A stretch of 64,000 nt of DNA, from the NCBI RefSeq assembly GCF_009931655.1, contig NZ_CP047984.1, positions 4,853,001 through 4,917,000 on the forward strand, in the 5' to 3' direction. The stretch is from Pontibacter russatus. Its GTDB lineage: Bacteria > Bacteroidota > Bacteroidia > Cytophagales > Hymenobacteraceae. Every line of letters starts with the position of its first letter. Positions within the stretch are counted from its first letter, which is position 1. The position numbers were made by a program, and so were the translations under genes. The notes beneath the pieces were generated by a model, which searched no databases, was not told where the DNA came from, and saw nothing but the letters and a program-made list of their open reading frames with translations. Positions 47,076 to 57,454 of this stretch are shown here, in pieces.

Positions 47076-49925
47076 TTATTTGGCGGAGGAGCTTCCAATG
47101 GGGTTGCCGTCGGCGTCTACCTCTACCACTTCATACTGCAGCGCCTCCAGTTTCGGAAGCACCGTTTTCTTGTCGCCCACCACCACGATGTGCATCTTGT
47201 CTACCGGCAGGTTTCGGGCCGCCAGCGCATCTATTTCCTGTTTGGTGATGTTGTTCAGGATATCCGTCTGCTTTTGCACGAAGTCCTTTTTCAGGTCATA
47301 GTCCACGATGCGGCCCAGGAAACCTGCTTTCTGAGAAGGTGTTTCGTACTTGCGCGCATCCGACTGGCCAATGGAACTCTTCATGAACTTTATCTCCTCC
47401 GCTGAAATGCCCTCGTTCTTAAAGCTGGTCAGCTCTTTCATAAACTCCGTTACCGATTCGGCGGAGGCATCGGCGCGCACCCCGGCAGAGGCGGTGAAAG
47501 GACCTTTGTACTTGCTGCCGTCAAAGTAGGAGCGGGCACCGTAGGTATAGCCTTTGTCCTCGCGCAGGTTCAGGTTGATGCGGCTGTTGAAAGCGCCGCC
47601 CAGCACGTAGTTCATCAGCCCGGCTTTGTAATACTCGCCTGTGGCGTCGTACGGCATTGCCAGGTAGCCAATTCTGATTTCAGACTGGGCGGCATCCGGC
47701 TTGTCTACAAAGTAAATGCGGGTTTTGTCTATTGCAGGGGCCTTCACCTCGTCCGGGAGCTTTACGTTTTTCTTTTCCCACTTTTTCAGGAAGTCCAGCT
47801 TGCCCAGAATCTCTTTCTCGGTTATATCGCCTACCACCACCAGGTTGGATACGGAAGGAGAGTAGTTCTTCTCATAGAAGTTCTGTACGTCCTGCAGCGT
47901 GATGTTGGCCACCGTCTCTGCGGTGCCGGAGGTTGGTACGGCCATGATATTTCCCTCACCGTACAGCAGCTTGTTGTACACGTTGTTGGCGATGGCCGTC
48001 GGCTGCGTGGCCTGGTTGGCGATGCCCTCCAGTTGCTGCTTCTTCAGGCGGTCAAAATCCTCCTGCGTGAATTTCGGTCTGAAAAGGCGCTCCTGCAGCA
48101 GAGCCAGCGTCTTGTCGAGGTTCTTTTTCAGCGAGTGCGCATAGACGTACGTCTCGTCTGTGCCCGCGCCTATATAGATGGAGCTGCCCAATTTGTCCAG
48201 CTCGTTGCTGAACTGCTCGGAGGTATAGTTTTCCGTGTCCTCGTTCATCATGTCGGCTGTCAGGGCGCTGATGCCTGCCTTGCCCGGTTCTGCGGCCGAA
48301 AGCCGGTGCCCGCCATCGATGGTGAGTTGCAGCGTCACCGTCGGGATCTCTTCTGATTTGGCCCCGATTACCTCCAGCCCGTTTTTGAATTTGGTGGTAT
48401 AGTAGTCTGGCACCTTAATCACCGGGTTTGTTCCGATTGGCGGGCGCTTGCTGCGGTCGAACGTGTCCACGGCTTTGGTATACTGCAGGCCGCTGTATTC
48501 ATCTGCCGCTGGCGTGAAGCCTTCTTTGGAGATGGTGTAGTTGTCTGCTTTGGCCAGGAGTTCGGTTTTGCCTTTCGGCACCACGCTCAGGATGACGGCT
48601 GGTTTGCCTTTGATGTACTGGTTATATACCCGCATCACGTCCTCCTTGGTCACAGACTGAATGCGCTTGAGCTCTTCCTGGATATAATTCGGGTTGCCGC
48701 GGAAGGTTTCGTAGAAGGCCAGCTGCGACACTTTGCCGCTCACGCTGGCCAGGCGGTTAATTAAACCGGACTCTGCAGAGGCTTTGTAGCGCGTGAGGTC
48801 CTCGTCGGTGATGCCGCGCTTCTCAAACTCTGCCAGCGACTGGCGCACCAGTTCCTCTGTCTCAGACAGTTTTGTGTCCGGGAAAGCCATGACGGTGATG
48901 CCAAACTCACCTGCCAGCTCTGAGGTGGAGTTGTAGGCGGAGGCGTTCATGGCTTTCTCGGCCTTCTCGAAGTTCTTGTAGAAGATGGAGTTCTTGCCCT
49001 GGCCCAGCACCTCCGCCAGCACATCCAGCGCCGGTTCGTCTTTATGCCCCGACTCCGGCACCGGGTACGTCATGCGCAGCATCGGGAAACGGATGTTGTC
49101 CTCATAAGACACGTAACGGTCAGCCGTCAGGGTCGGTACTGTAGGCTGCATGTCCTGCACGGCCGGTCCGGCGGGTATCGAGCCAAAGTATTGCTCTGCC
49201 AGCTTCACCACTTCCTCCGGCTTCACATCGCCGCCCACAGTCAGGGTTGCATTGTTGGGGCCGTACCAGCGCAGGAAAAAGTTTTTCAGGTCGTTGACGT
49301 TTACCCGGTTCAGGTCCTCTATATACCCGATGGTGGTCCAGGAGTAGGGGTGGCCGTAGGGGTACAGGTTTTTGGAGGTCATCTCATATACCAGGCCGTA
49401 GGGACGGTTGTCGTAGTTTTGGCCGCGCTCGTTCTTCACGGTTTCGCGCTGCACCTCAAACTTCGGCTGTGTCACGGCGTCCAGCAGGAAGCCCATGCGG
49501 TCGGCCTCCAGCCACAGCGCCGTCTCCAGTTGGTTGCTCGGCACAGTCTCGAAATAGTTGGTGCGGTCGCGGTTGGTGGTGCCGTTCAGCGTGCCCCCTG
49601 ATTCGGACACGATCCTGAAGTGCTCCTCGTCGGCCACGTTGTCGGAGCCCTGGAACATCATGTGCTCAAAAAAGTGTGCGAAGCCGGACTTGCCCACCTC
49701 TTCGCGGCCGGAGCCTACGTGGTAGGTCACATCTACATGCACCACCGGGTCGGAGTGGTCCTCGTGTACGATGAGGGTCAGGCCGTTGGCCAGTTTGTAC
49801 TTGCTGTAAGGGATCACCAGCTCGTCGCCTTGCCGGGTCACCTTCTCCACGAGCTTTGTCTGGGCATCGGCCGCACTTACGATACTTGCCGTAAGCACGA
49901 TACCCAATCCGATTTTATATAGCAT
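47076..49925 (-). CDS. M16 family zinc metallopeptidase (exported, two-lobe)
   Basis: A 949-residue peptidase from the ATG at 49925 (MLYKIGLGIVLTASIVSAADAQ), with a signal peptide. The frame is open far upstream, but that part has no sense. The first M16 half carries the inverted zinc motif HFFEHMMFQGS, with the downstream glutamate in the ETVKNERGQNYDNRP region. A second half (about residues 480-949) repeats the fold without zinc ligands (FKNGLEVIGAKSEEIPTVTL). Such pitrilysin-like proteins degrade peptides in the periplasm. It is one of the longest genes of the core and is monocistronic. Confidence 0.92.
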   Translation of the reverse strand: MLYKIGLGIVLTASIVSAADAQTKLVEKVTRQGDELVIPYSKYKLANGLTLIVHEDHSDPVVHVDVTYHVGSGREEVGKSGFAHFFEHMMFQGSDNVADEEHFRIVSESGGTLNGTTNRDRTNYFETVPSNQLETALWLEADRMGFLLDAVTQPKFEVQRETVKNERGQNYDNRPYGLVYEMTSKNLYPYGHPYSWTTIGYIEDLNRVNVNDLKNFFLRWYGPNNATLTVGGDVKPEEVVKLAEQYFGSIPAGPAVQDMQPTVPTLTADRYVSYEDNIRFPMLRMTYPVPESGHKDEPALDVLAEVLGQGKNSIFYKNFEKAEKAMNASAYNSTSELAGEFGITVMAFPDTKLSETEELVRQSLAEFEKRGITDEDLTRYKASAESGLINRLASVSGKVSQLAFYETFRGNPNYIQEELKRIQSVTKEDVMRVYNQYIKGKPAVILSVVPKGKTELLAKADNYTISKEGFTPAADEYSGLQYTKAVDTFDRSKRPPIGTNPVIKVPDYYTTKFKNGLEVIGAKSEEIPTVTLQLTIDGGHRLSAAEPGKAGISALTADMMNEDTENYTSEQFSNELDKLGSSIYIGAGTDETYVYAHSLKKNLDKTLALLQERLFRPKFTQEDFDRLKKQQLEGIANQATQPTAIANNVYNKLLYGEGNIMAVPTSGTAETVANITLQDVQNFYEKNYSPSVSNLVVVGDITEKEILGKLDFLKKWEKKNVKLPDEVKAPAIDKTRIYFVDKPDAAQSEIRIGYLAMPYDATGEYYKAGLMNYVLGGAFNSRINLNLREDKGYTYGARSYFDGSKYKGPFTASAGVRADASAESVTEFMKELTSFKNEGISAEEIKFMKSSIGQSDARKYETPSQKAGFLGRIVDYDLKKDFVQKQTDILNNITKQEIDALAARNLPVDKMHIVVVGDKKTVLPKLEALQYEVVEVDADGNPIGSSSAK

Positions 49926-50008
49926 GTTTATCCTTGTTTGGTTGGAGTTGATAAAACAATTTAATATAAGCCTTGATTCGCAAAAGAGGAAACGATATAG
50001 ACCAACGC

Positions 50009-50413
50009 CTACTTTGTCTCTCTTAACACCTGTTTCCCGAACATAACGGACACCGTGAGGGTCAGCAGCGCGATGACGAGCATGGCCGTGGTGAGCAGGA
50101 ATGCCATGCCTGCCGTTTCGGTGGAGGATGAGTTCGGTGGCTGCTGCATCATGCCTAACAGGCGCAGAAAATAGGTGGCCGCGCGCCAGCCGAGCAGCAG
50201 CGTCAGCAGGCCAGCTTCCAGCGTGCCCAGCAGATAGCCCCAGCGCTTGCCCCGATTCAGGAAGTGCCCGGCGGTGAGCCCCAGCAGGCCGCCCGCCGCG
50301 CCTGTGAAAAGCGCCGTGTTGGCCTGCTCGCCCGCCAGGTCCACGGCCACCACGCCGCAGGCCAGCATAAAGAAGCCGAAGAAAGCATATAAATAGGATA
50401 GGTTCTTGTACAT
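50009..50413 (-). CDS. Small integral membrane protein
   Basis: A 134-residue protein from the ATG at 50413 (MYKNLSYLYAFFGFFMLACG). There are four predicted membrane helices (about residues 5-23, 32-50, 57-75 and 104-128), and glycine motifs (FTGAAGGLLGLTAGHFL) in the second. It is vaguely like TMEM14-type proteins, but I cannot assign a family. It is divergent from the topoisomerase gene and upstream of the M16 peptidase gene, with 83 bases between. Confidence 0.6.
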   Translation of the reverse strand: MYKNLSYLYAFFGFFMLACGVVAVDLAGEQANTALFTGAAGGLLGLTAGHFLNRGKRWGYLLGTLEAGLLTLLLGWRAATYFLRLLGMMQQPPNSSSTETAGMAFLLTTAMLVIALLTLTVSVMFGKQVLRETK

Positions 50414-50572
50414 CGCGTAAGGTGCTAACAGCGTGAAGAGTTGTGGCAAAGATACAGGAGAATACGGAATATGCCGTGCCCGAATGCGGCGGGAACAGCG
50501 GGGGCCCACAACTTTTACCCATATCTGAAGTATGTAGGGCAGAGGTATGCAGCGAAGAGGAAGCCTCCGAAG

Positions 50573-51655
50573 ATGGCGAAGAAAAACGAGATTCATGAAT
50601 TATATGCCGACCCGTCGAAATCGGCGGCCTGGGCGGGCTTACGGTACACCAACGACGACAAGCCGGGCTACACCCGCAGGAAGGCAGGCAAGGGATATGC
50701 TTTCCTGGATGAGAAGGGCGCACGCGTGACAGACGAAAAGGTGCTGGAGCGCCTGAAAGCGCTGGTGATACCGCCCGCCTGGAAAGACGTCTGGATCTGC
50801 AAGTCCGCGAAAGGGCACCTGCAGGTGACGGGCCGCGACGAGAAAGGGCGCAAGCAATACATCTACCACCAGCAGTGGCAGCAGGCCCGCAGCCTTACCA
50901 AGTTCGGCCGCATGATTGAGTTTGGCATGCAACTGCCGAAGTTGCGGGAGCGCATACAGCAGGATATAAATTCACGCAAACTGGACCGCCGCAAAGTGAC
51001 GGCGCTGGTGCTCTCCCTGATGGACAATGCCCTGATCCGCATCGGCAACCGGCATTATGCCAAATCAAACAAATCCTACGGCCTCACCACCCTCCGCGAC
51101 AAGCACGTGGAGATTAACGGAAGCAACATCCGCTTTTCGTTCAGGGGCAAGAAAGGCGTGGAGCACGAGATTGACCTGGAGGACCGTCGCCTGGCGCGCC
51201 TCGTGAAGAAGTGCCGTGACATTCCGGGATACGACTTGTTCCAGTATTACGATGAAAGCGGCGAGCGGCAGACGCTGGAGTCGGGGGATGTGAATGAGTA
51301 CCTGCACGAGGCGATGGAAGAGGAGTTCACGGCCAAGGATTTCAGGACCTGGGGCGGCACCGTGAAAATGGTGGAGTGCCTGGAGGCCGTGCTGGAGGAG
51401 GACCCGGACCTGAACAAGGAAAAAAGCATCAAAGCGGCCGTGAAAGAAGTAGCCAAAGGCCTGGGCAACACGCCCTCCGTTTGCAGCAAGTATTATATCC
51501 ACCCGGAGGTGTTGAACCTGTTCCGCGAAGACAAACTGCTGACCTACCTGAAGCGACACGATGCCGGGGCTCCGCAAACACCCTTCCTATCGGGCACCGA
51601 AGAACTGGTGCTGAATATGCTGCAGCGCGTGGCAAAGGAGAAGAAAGCGAGCTGA
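50573..51655 (+). CDS. DNA topoisomerase IB
   Basis: A 360-residue poxvirus-type topoisomerase IB from the ATG at 50573 (MAKKNEIHELYADPSKSA). It relaxes supercoils by a 3'-phosphotyrosyl intermediate. Visible are the N-terminal domain (GYTRRKAGKGYAFLDEKG, VIPPAWKDVWICKSAKGHLQ), the first catalytic Arg in RIGNRHYAKSNKSYGLTTL, FRTWGGTVKM in the third block, and SKYYIHPEV with the nucleophilic Tyr. The length is normal for the bacterial family. The following spacer, 51656-51970, holds a partial repeat element A. Confidence 0.93.
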   Translation: MAKKNEIHELYADPSKSAAWAGLRYTNDDKPGYTRRKAGKGYAFLDEKGARVTDEKVLERLKALVIPPAWKDVWICKSAKGHLQVTGRDEKGRKQYIYHQQWQQARSLTKFGRMIEFGMQLPKLRERIQQDINSRKLDRRKVTALVLSLMDNALIRIGNRHYAKSNKSYGLTTLRDKHVEINGSNIRFSFRGKKGVEHEIDLEDRRLARLVKKCRDIPGYDLFQYYDESGERQTLESGDVNEYLHEAMEEEFTAKDFRTWGGTVKMVECLEAVLEEDPDLNKEKSIKAAVKEVAKGLGNTPSVCSKYYIHPEVLNLFREDKLLTYLKRHDAGAPQTPFLSGTEELVLNMLQRVAKEKKAS

Positions 51656-51719
51656 ATTTAGTTAAGAGTTGAGAGTTAAAAGTGCCTGGCAGTAATTCAA
51701 CGTAAGCGGGCAGGGCGTT

Positions 51720-51896
51720 TATATATGATGACCCACATTTAAGTACAGGGACAAAATCAACTTATACTATCTATATAATCGCCTTATATAAGTCACTTGA
51801 AGATCAACAGTATAGAGCATAATGAGTCTTGTGCCCCCGATGCTCCGCTTACGTCTTGATACTTGAGTCTTTTCACCTATATATGATGACCCACAT
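51720..51896. repeat. Partial repeat element A flanked by 19-base direct repeats
   Basis: The sequence from 51741 to 51877 aligns with the right two-thirds of element A at 17526-17702, with a 19-base extra stretch near 51836. It is bracketed by the perfect direct repeat TATATATGATGACCCACAT at 51720-51738 and 51878-51896. The flanks look like a target duplication, although that length is unusual. Confidence 0.7.
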
Positions 51897-51970
51897 GCTG
51901 GGCGGGAACCGTTTTATATATGGCCGTTCACGGTGGGGCAGGGGAACCAAAAACAGAATCAACAAGCTGA

Positions 51971-52972
51971 ATGGATATGAATGTGCTCTTCTTTAGTGCC
52001 AAGGCATACGACCAGCAGTTCTTCACGGAGGCGAACAGAAAATTTGGGTTCGACCTGAAATTCCTGGAGATACACCTGAACAGAAACACGGCTGTTTTAG
52101 CCAAAGGCTACAGCGTGGTTTGTGTTTTTGTGAACGACACGGTAGACGCGGATGTACAGCAGGTGCTGGCAGAGCAAGGCGTGCAGTTGATTGCCCTGCG
52201 CTGTGCCGGCTTCAATAACGTGGATCTCAAAGCCGCAGGGGCACTCGGAATCAAAGTCGTGCGGGTGCCGGCCTATTCGCCTTATTCTGTGGCGGAGCAC
52301 ACCCTGGCGCTCATCCTGACGCTCAACCGCAAGACGCACCGCGCCTACAACCGCGTGAAGGAGGGGAATTTCGCACTGAACGGGCTGATGGGCTTCGACC
52401 TGCACGGAAAAACAGCAGGGCTGATTGGCCTGGGCAAAATCGGGTTGGTCACGGCAAAAATTTTGAAGGGTTTTGGCTGCCGCGTGCTGGGCTACGATAT
52501 TGTGAAGCCCGCGGAGAGTGATGGCATCGGCGTTGAGTTCTGTGAACTCGACGCCTTGTACGCCCAATCAGACATCATCTCCCTCCACTGCCCGCTCACG
52601 CCAGCAACCTACCATATCATCGACAGCGGTTCTATTCAGAAAATGAAGCGGGGGGTGATGCTCATCAACACCAGCCGGGGAGCGCTGATAGATGCCGCAG
52701 CCGTGATTGAGGGGCTGAAGCAGGGGCAGGTCAGTTGCCTGGGGCTGGATGTGTATGAGGAAGAGGCCGACCTTTTCTTCGAGGACCTTTCCGACAAAGT
52801 AATCCAGGATGATATTTTCATGCGGCTCCTGTCCTTCAACAATGTGCTGATAACGGGCCACCAGGCATTCTTTACGAACAATGCGCTACAGGGCATTGCA
52901 GAAGTGACGCTGCAGAACATGGCGGATTTTGCCACGAAGGCAGTGCTGGTAAATGAGGTGAAAAGTGCTTAA
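51971..52972 (+). CDS. D-2-hydroxyacid dehydrogenase (D-lactate dehydrogenase-like)
   Basis: A 333-residue NAD-dependent enzyme that reduces pyruvate or a related 2-keto acid to the D-hydroxy acid. The substrate domain comes first, with the [14 protein letters not shown] segment. The nucleotide motif is LIGLGKIG. The catalytic Arg lies in [15 protein letters not shown], the Glu in [13 protein letters not shown] and the His in [15 protein letters not shown]. This fits the LdhA type of fermentative D-lactate dehydrogenases. It is a single gene, followed by a hairpin at 52993-53026. Confidence 0.9.
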   Translation: MDMNVLFFSAKAYDQQFFTEANRKFGFDLKFLEIHLNRNTAVLAKGYSVVCVFVNDTVDADVQQVLAEQGVQLIALRCAGFNNVDLKAAGALGIKVVRVPAYSPYSVAEHTLALILTLNRKTHRAYNRVKEGNFALNGLMGFDLHGKTAGLIGLGKIGLVTAKILKGFGCRVLGYDIVKPAESDGIGVEFCELDALYAQSDIISLHCPLTPATYHIIDSGSIQKMKRGVMLINTSRGALIDAAAVIEGLKQGQVSCLGLDVYEEEADLFFEDLSDKVIQDDIFMRLLSFNNVLITGHQAFFTNNALQGIAEVTLQNMADFATKAVLVNEVKSA

Positions 52973-52992
52973 TGCAGTAACGGTGGTTATAT

Positions 52993-53026
52993 ATGGCCTG
53001 CTTCAACACTTATAGAGGCAGGCCAT
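52993..53026. terminator. Bidirectional terminator
   Basis: A 9-bp stem (ATGGCCTGC and its complement) with a 16-base loop, between the hydroxyacid dehydrogenase gene and the converging lipoprotein gene. Confidence 0.7.
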
Positions 53027-53055
53027 CTATGGCTTAGGCTTGATTAACTTATACC

Positions 53056-54690
53056 TCAGTTCCCCTCGCGGTCATAGGCGTGGACCCGCACGTCGTCGGT
53101 GGTCATGTCTTTTGCCTCTGTGCCAAAGTAGAAGTCGTTGCCCCGTTCGGTGTCGTAGATGCGCGTCATGTGTTTCCAGCCCTCCACGGCAGAGCTGTCG
53201 GTAAAGGTGTCCTCGCCGAGGCCGCCGTTCAGATTCACCAGGATACCGTCCTCCGCCTGTCCTTTCACCAAAAAAATGTCGTCTCCGGCCAGCCCGTGCA
53301 ACGTAATCTGCTTTGTCTCCTTTCTATTGAAGATGCGGCGGTAGAGGCGCCTGGCGGGGGCGCGGGGGGAGCCAATGCTATATAGGGTAACTTCGGTCTG
53401 CCCGTCACCGTGGCGGCGTACGACGAATTTTTCTTCCGCGTCTGTTCCGGGGATAGTCACTTCCTCCGCCAGCATTTTGTACATCGTTTCGGCTACCTCG
53501 GGCAACCGGTCCCGGCGGCTTTTCAGGTTTTCGGTTATCTGTTTTCCCACCTTGTCATATACCGGCCCCGGAAGCCGGCGCGCAGCCCGCTCCAGCACAT
53601 TATCTGTTAAACTAGCCTGCATGTTGCGGGCTATCTGCTGCCATTCGTGCAGGCTTAACTCATGCAGCAGGCGCGCATCCAGAAATGCCGAGTTAATCAT
53701 ATAGGCCTTCACGTCATCAACGTCCTCGTCAAAGCTGTGGAATTTGCGCACCAGGAACTTGCTCGTCGCGATGGACGGTATCAGCCCGTCGCCCATCTGC
53801 AGAAACACCTGGTCCCTGTCTTTGGGCACGGGCAGGTATATATGCTCCGCCCCTTTTTTCTCCACCGCCCATTCCCACTGCCCCTTGTGCCGGTCCCAGT
53901 CTCCGACCAGCAGGTCCAGCAGCCGCGCGCGCGCAAAGGCTTCCTGGTCAAAACGGAAGGTGTTGTGTTCGTAGCGGTTTTTAAGGGCGTCTTCCGAGTC
54001 TGCAAAGTCTGTGGCGGCGCCAAAGGCGGGGGTGAGGTCGGCGGGGCTTTCGAACTTCTCCTGCAGCAGAAACAGCTTTCCCTGCACCGCCGGGGCATAT
54101 TCCCCGAAACTGGTGTCGGAGGGGGATATATAGTAAATGGCCGGATTGGCGTGATAGATGCCTGCCGCCTCTGCCAGCACAGGAACCACCAGTGCCCCGT
54201 AGGGGTTGGCGGCGGCGGTCTGGTCGCGCACGATGTTCGCCACAAAGGTTTTCTGCCAGAACGGGGGCAGCACCTCCAGAGGGTCTTTGTCAATGGAGCG
54301 CAGCGCGAAGAGACGGCCACGGCTGCCGCGCAGCGTGAAGCTGGTGGTCTGGAAACCGCCGCCCTTTTCCTCCACCGTCAGGCCGCCATATATAGAATCG
54401 AGGCGGAAGACTGGCACTTTAACCGGTGTGGCCCAGATAGCGCGGTTATGGTCGCCCCAGAAAAAACGGTGGAAGCCGTTGCGGTCGTAGTGCCTGCCGG
54501 CCACTGCCCACACACTGTCGGGACCTGCGGGCGCTTTCTCCGCCAGCTCGGCGGCGGTGGCCCGGGCATCCTCCTGAAAAAAATTCTCGTTCGCGCAACT
54601 GCTCAGGCACAGGCAGCCCAGCAGCAGCCAGCATTTCCGGATTTGCAGTACAGGTGAATCAGCAATATATATAAAGGCGCTATAAAACAT
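53056..54690 (-). CDS. Large lipoprotein with kinase-like DRH motif, unknown function
   Basis: A 544-residue exported protein. After about 20 residues comes a signal segment (KCWLLLGCLCLSSCANENF) with lipobox LSSC. The middle contains ARARLLDLLVGDWDRHKGQWEW followed by HIYLPVPKDRDQVF, which recalls the catalytic loop and metal site of HipA/Fam20-like kinases. The end (GLAGDDIFLVKGQ, LVNLNGGLGEDTFTD, FGTEAKDMTTDDV) looks like the part that precedes a beta-barrel in larger Bacteroidota proteins I remember. The barrel is absent here. The kinase assignment is speculative. The ATG is immediately upstream of the pgi terminator. Confidence 0.55.
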   Translation of the reverse strand: MFYSAFIYIADSPVLQIRKCWLLLGCLCLSSCANENFFQEDARATAAELAEKAPAGPDSVWAVAGRHYDRNGFHRFFWGDHNRAIWATPVKVPVFRLDSIYGGLTVEEKGGGFQTTSFTLRGSRGRLFALRSIDKDPLEVLPPFWQKTFVANIVRDQTAAANPYGALVVPVLAEAAGIYHANPAIYYISPSDTSFGEYAPAVQGKLFLLQEKFESPADLTPAFGAATDFADSEDALKNRYEHNTFRFDQEAFARARLLDLLVGDWDRHKGQWEWAVEKKGAEHIYLPVPKDRDQVFLQMGDGLIPSIATSKFLVRKFHSFDEDVDDVKAYMINSAFLDARLLHELSLHEWQQIARNMQASLTDNVLERAARRLPGPVYDKVGKQITENLKSRRDRLPEVAETMYKMLAEEVTIPGTDAEEKFVVRRHGDGQTEVTLYSIGSPRAPARRLYRRIFNRKETKQITLHGLAGDDIFLVKGQAEDGILVNLNGGLGEDTFTDSSAVEGWKHMTRIYDTERGNDFYFGTEAKDMTTDDVRVHAYDREGN

Positions 54691-54732
54691 AAGAACGAGG
54701 CAGGCCAGGTAAGTTGGCGCGCCTCGTTCTTA
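54690..54732 (-). terminator. Terminator of pgi
   Basis: A perfect 12-bp stem (TAAGAACGAGGC and its complement) with a 19-base loop, 20 bases past the pgi stop on the minus strand. Confidence 0.8.
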
Positions 54733-54752
54733 ACGTATCATTCCGGACCTTG

Positions 54753-56399
54753 TTAGCGGTTATTTTTGTAGTAGCTGATCAGGCCAGTGGTGGAGCTGTC
54801 GTGTTCCGCTTTTTTATCGCTCAGCAGTTCCGGTTCTATCACGCCCGCCAGTTGCTTTCCGAGCTCCACGCCCCACTGGTCGAAGCTGTAGATGTTCCAG
54901 ATAATGCCCTGCACAAACGTCTTGTGCTCGTACATGGCGATAAGTTTGCCTAATGTATAGGGTGTCAGGCGCTTGAACATGATGGAGGTGGACGGTTTGT
55001 TGCCCTCGAACACCTTGTGCGGCACCAGTTGCTCCAACTCCTCGCTGCTCAGGTTTTTTGAGCTTAGTTCGTCCCGCACTTCCGCCTCCGTCTTGCCCTT
55101 CATCAGCGCCTCGGTCTGGGCAAAGAAGTTGGAGAGCAGCAGCGCGTGGTGCTGCCCGATGGGGTTGTGACTCTCTACCGGTGCGATAAAATCGGAGGGA
55201 ATGAGCACAGTGCCCTGGTGGATGAGCTGGAAGAACGAGTGCTGGCTGTTGGTGCCGGCAGCCCCCCATATAACCGGCTGCGTCTGGTAGGTCACAGGCT
55301 TTCCGTTGCGGTCGGTGCTCTTGCCGTTGCTCTCCATCATCAGCTGCTGCAGGTAGTCGGGCAGCAGGCGCAGGTATTGGTCGTAGGGTAGCACAGCGTG
55401 GGTCTGGCAACCGAAGAAGTTGGTGTACCACACGCTCAGCAGCGCCAGTTGCACGGGAATGTTCTGGCGGAGCGGTGTCTGGCGGAAGTGTTTGTCCATG
55501 GCCTCGGCGCCCTTCAGCAGCTCCTCAAACTTGTCGTAGCCAAGCGCGCAGGCAATGGAAAGGCCGATGGCGGACCACAGCGAGAAGCGGCCGCCTACCC
55601 AGTCCCAGAACCGGAACGTGTTCTCGGGCGCAATGCCGAACTCCACCACGGCCTCCACATTGGTCGAAAGCGCCACGAAGTGCTTTTTGATGTGCTCCTT
55701 GTCACCGGCTTTTTTCAGGAACCACTCGCGGGCGGTTTTTGCGTTGGTGATGGTCTCCTTGGTGGTGAAGGTTTTGGAGGCGATGATGAAGAGCGTTGTC
55801 TCCGGGTCGAGGAGGCGCAGCGTTTCGGCGGCATCGGTGCCGTCCACGTTCGAGATAAAGCTGATCTGCAGGTTTTCTTTCTGATAGCTCTTCAGCGCCT
55901 CGCACACCATCTGCGGGCCCAGGTCAGAGCCGCCGATGCCGATGTTCACGATATGGCTGATGGGTTTGCTGGTATAGCCCAGCCACGCGCCGCTGTGCAG
56001 TTTGTGGCAAAACTCCCGCATCTGCTGCTGCACGTCGCGCACTTCCTCCAGCACGTTCTCGCCGTTCACCTCCAGCTTGGTATCAGAGAAGTTGCGAAGC
56101 GCCGTGTGCAGCACCGCCCGGCCCTCGGTGGCGTTGATGGGCTCTCCCCGGAACATGCTTTCGATGGCGGCAGGCAAACTTAGCTCTTCGGCCAGGTCCG
56201 TCAGCAGCTGCACGGTTTCTTCGGTCACGCGGTTTTTGGAGAGGTCAACCAGCATGTCCTCCTGTTGCAGCGAGAATTTATCAAAGCGCCGCGCATCCTG
56301 CGCAAACAGCTCCCGCAGGTGTTTGGGGGCTACTTCCTTGTAGTGTGCTTCCAGCTTCTGCCAGGCTTTTGTTGCTATCGGTGAATTACTTTTCTCCAT
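54753..56399 (-). CDS. pgi: Glucose-6-phosphate isomerase
   Basis: A 548-residue enzyme of glycolysis and gluconeogenesis that interconverts glucose 6-phosphate and fructose 6-phosphate. Signature segments are [14 protein letters not shown] (phosphate site), [52 protein letters not shown] and the C-terminal [13 protein letters not shown]. The length is typical of the E. coli-like form. The start is ATG at 56399. The 272-base spacer before it is divergent to the phosphoglucomutase-like gene and is AT-rich with no ORF. Confidence 0.97.
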   Translation of the reverse strand: MEKSNSPIATKAWQKLEAHYKEVAPKHLRELFAQDARRFDKFSLQQEDMLVDLSKNRVTEETVQLLTDLAEELSLPAAIESMFRGEPINATEGRAVLHTALRNFSDTKLEVNGENVLEEVRDVQQQMREFCHKLHSGAWLGYTSKPISHIVNIGIGGSDLGPQMVCEALKSYQKENLQISFISNVDGTDAAETLRLLDPETTLFIIASKTFTTKETITNAKTAREWFLKKAGDKEHIKKHFVALSTNVEAVVEFGIAPENTFRFWDWVGGRFSLWSAIGLSIACALGYDKFEELLKGAEAMDKHFRQTPLRQNIPVQLALLSVWYTNFFGCQTHAVLPYDQYLRLLPDYLQQLMMESNGKSTDRNGKPVTYQTQPVIWGAAGTNSQHSFFQLIHQGTVLIPSDFIAPVESHNPIGQHHALLLSNFFAQTEALMKGKTEAEVRDELSSKNLSSEELEQLVPHKVFEGNKPSTSIMFKRLTPYTLGKLIAMYEHKTFVQGIIWNIYSFDQWGVELGKQLAGVIEPELLSDKKAEHDSSTTGLISYYKNNR

Positions 56400-56671
56400 C
56401 TTCTGATTATATTTAAATATTCCCCGGCGGTTCCCTCTTTGCCAAGCCGCCTCCGGAGGATTTTACAGCAATTGACTGAAAGGGCATGTGACCGCAGGGC
56501 GATGTCCTCCTCTCGCACAAAATTAGAAATTAATAATGTTTGTTTAAACGTGTCAGGCATTCAATATTCATGATTTTATTTTAAATTAACAGTATAATTT
56601 ATTCCGTTGCCCGCATGAGGCACTGTATAGCCGGGAAGCAGTTTAACAAGTAGCTGAAACAAAACATATAG

Positions 56672-57454
56672 ATGATGACTGATCTGAACAAGCTTATAAG
56701 GGAAAGAAACAGCAGGGCCCTGATCCTGGACATGGATGGTGTTGTCACGAACACGGCGGTGCTGCACGCCGAGGCCTGGAAAAAGCTGTGTGATTCCTAC
56801 CTGAAGCAGCGCAGCGAGCAGGATGGCAAGCACTACGAGCCCTTCGACCTGATGAAGGATTTCCACGCGTACGTACACGGGGTGCCGCGCCTGGAGGCCA
56901 TGCGTAACTTCATGGGTTCGCGCGGCATCGACCTGCCGCAGGGCAACCCCGAGGACGAAGCCAGCGAAAACACCGTGGTGGGATTGGGGGAGCGGAAAGA
57001 CCTCTATTTCCATGAGTTGCTGAAGCAAAACGGCGTGGTGGTGTTCGATGGCGCTGTGCAGTGGGTGAAAGAGCAGCGGCAGGCGGGCATGAAAACAGCG
57101 ATTGTCTCCGCCAGCCGCAACTGCCTCACTATTCTGCGCCGCGCAGGGCTGGAGAAACTTTTTGACGTGCGGGTAGACAGGGTTGTCTCGAACGAGCTGC
57201 ACCTCCGCAACAAGCCCGCCCCGGATATATACCTCGAGGCGGCGCGCCAGCTAGGCGTGCAGCCGGAGGAAGCCGCCGTGTTCGAGGATTCTCCTGAGGG
57301 CATAGCGGGAGCGAAGGCTGCCGGTTTCGGGCTGGTGGTGGGCGTGGACCATGGCACACGCAAAGAGGAACTGAAGACAAAAGGAGCCGACCTGGTGATT
57401 CAGGGCTTCTCGGCATACCTGCAGGCGCAGGACGTGGCGACGCTCGACTCCTGA
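56672..57454 (+). CDS. Beta-phosphoglucomutase-family HAD hydrolase
   Basis: A 260-residue HAD-IA protein. The nucleophile block is ALILDMDGVVTNTAVLHAEAW, with both Asp residues, followed by a cap domain and the later blocks TAIVSASRNC, RNKPAPDIYLEAA and VFEDSPEGIAGAKAAGFGLVVGVDHG. Paralogues of this type accompany GH65 phosphorylases, whose product glucose 1-phosphate they convert to glucose 6-phosphate. A relic of such a partner lies about 1.3 kb downstream. It could also be a sugar-phosphate phosphatase. A decayed second copy follows at 57661. Confidence 0.85.
   Translation: MMTDLNKLIRERNSRALILDMDGVVTNTAVLHAEAWKKLCDSYLKQRSEQDGKHYEPFDLMKDFHAYVHGVPRLEAMRNFMGSRGIDLPQGNPEDEASENTVVGLGERKDLYFHELLKQNGVVVFDGAVQWVKEQRQAGMKTAIVSASRNCLTILRRAGLEKLFDVRVDRVVSNELHLRNKPAPDIYLEAARQLGVQPEEAAVFEDSPEGIAGAKAAGFGLVVGVDHGTRKEELKTKGADLVIQGFSAYLQAQDVATLDS

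Noticed and set aside
49926..50723. Upstream extension of the M16 peptidase frame to 1215 residues
   Set aside because: The signal peptide start at 49925 is clear. The extension overlaps the small membrane protein gene and the topoisomerase start and resembles no protein.
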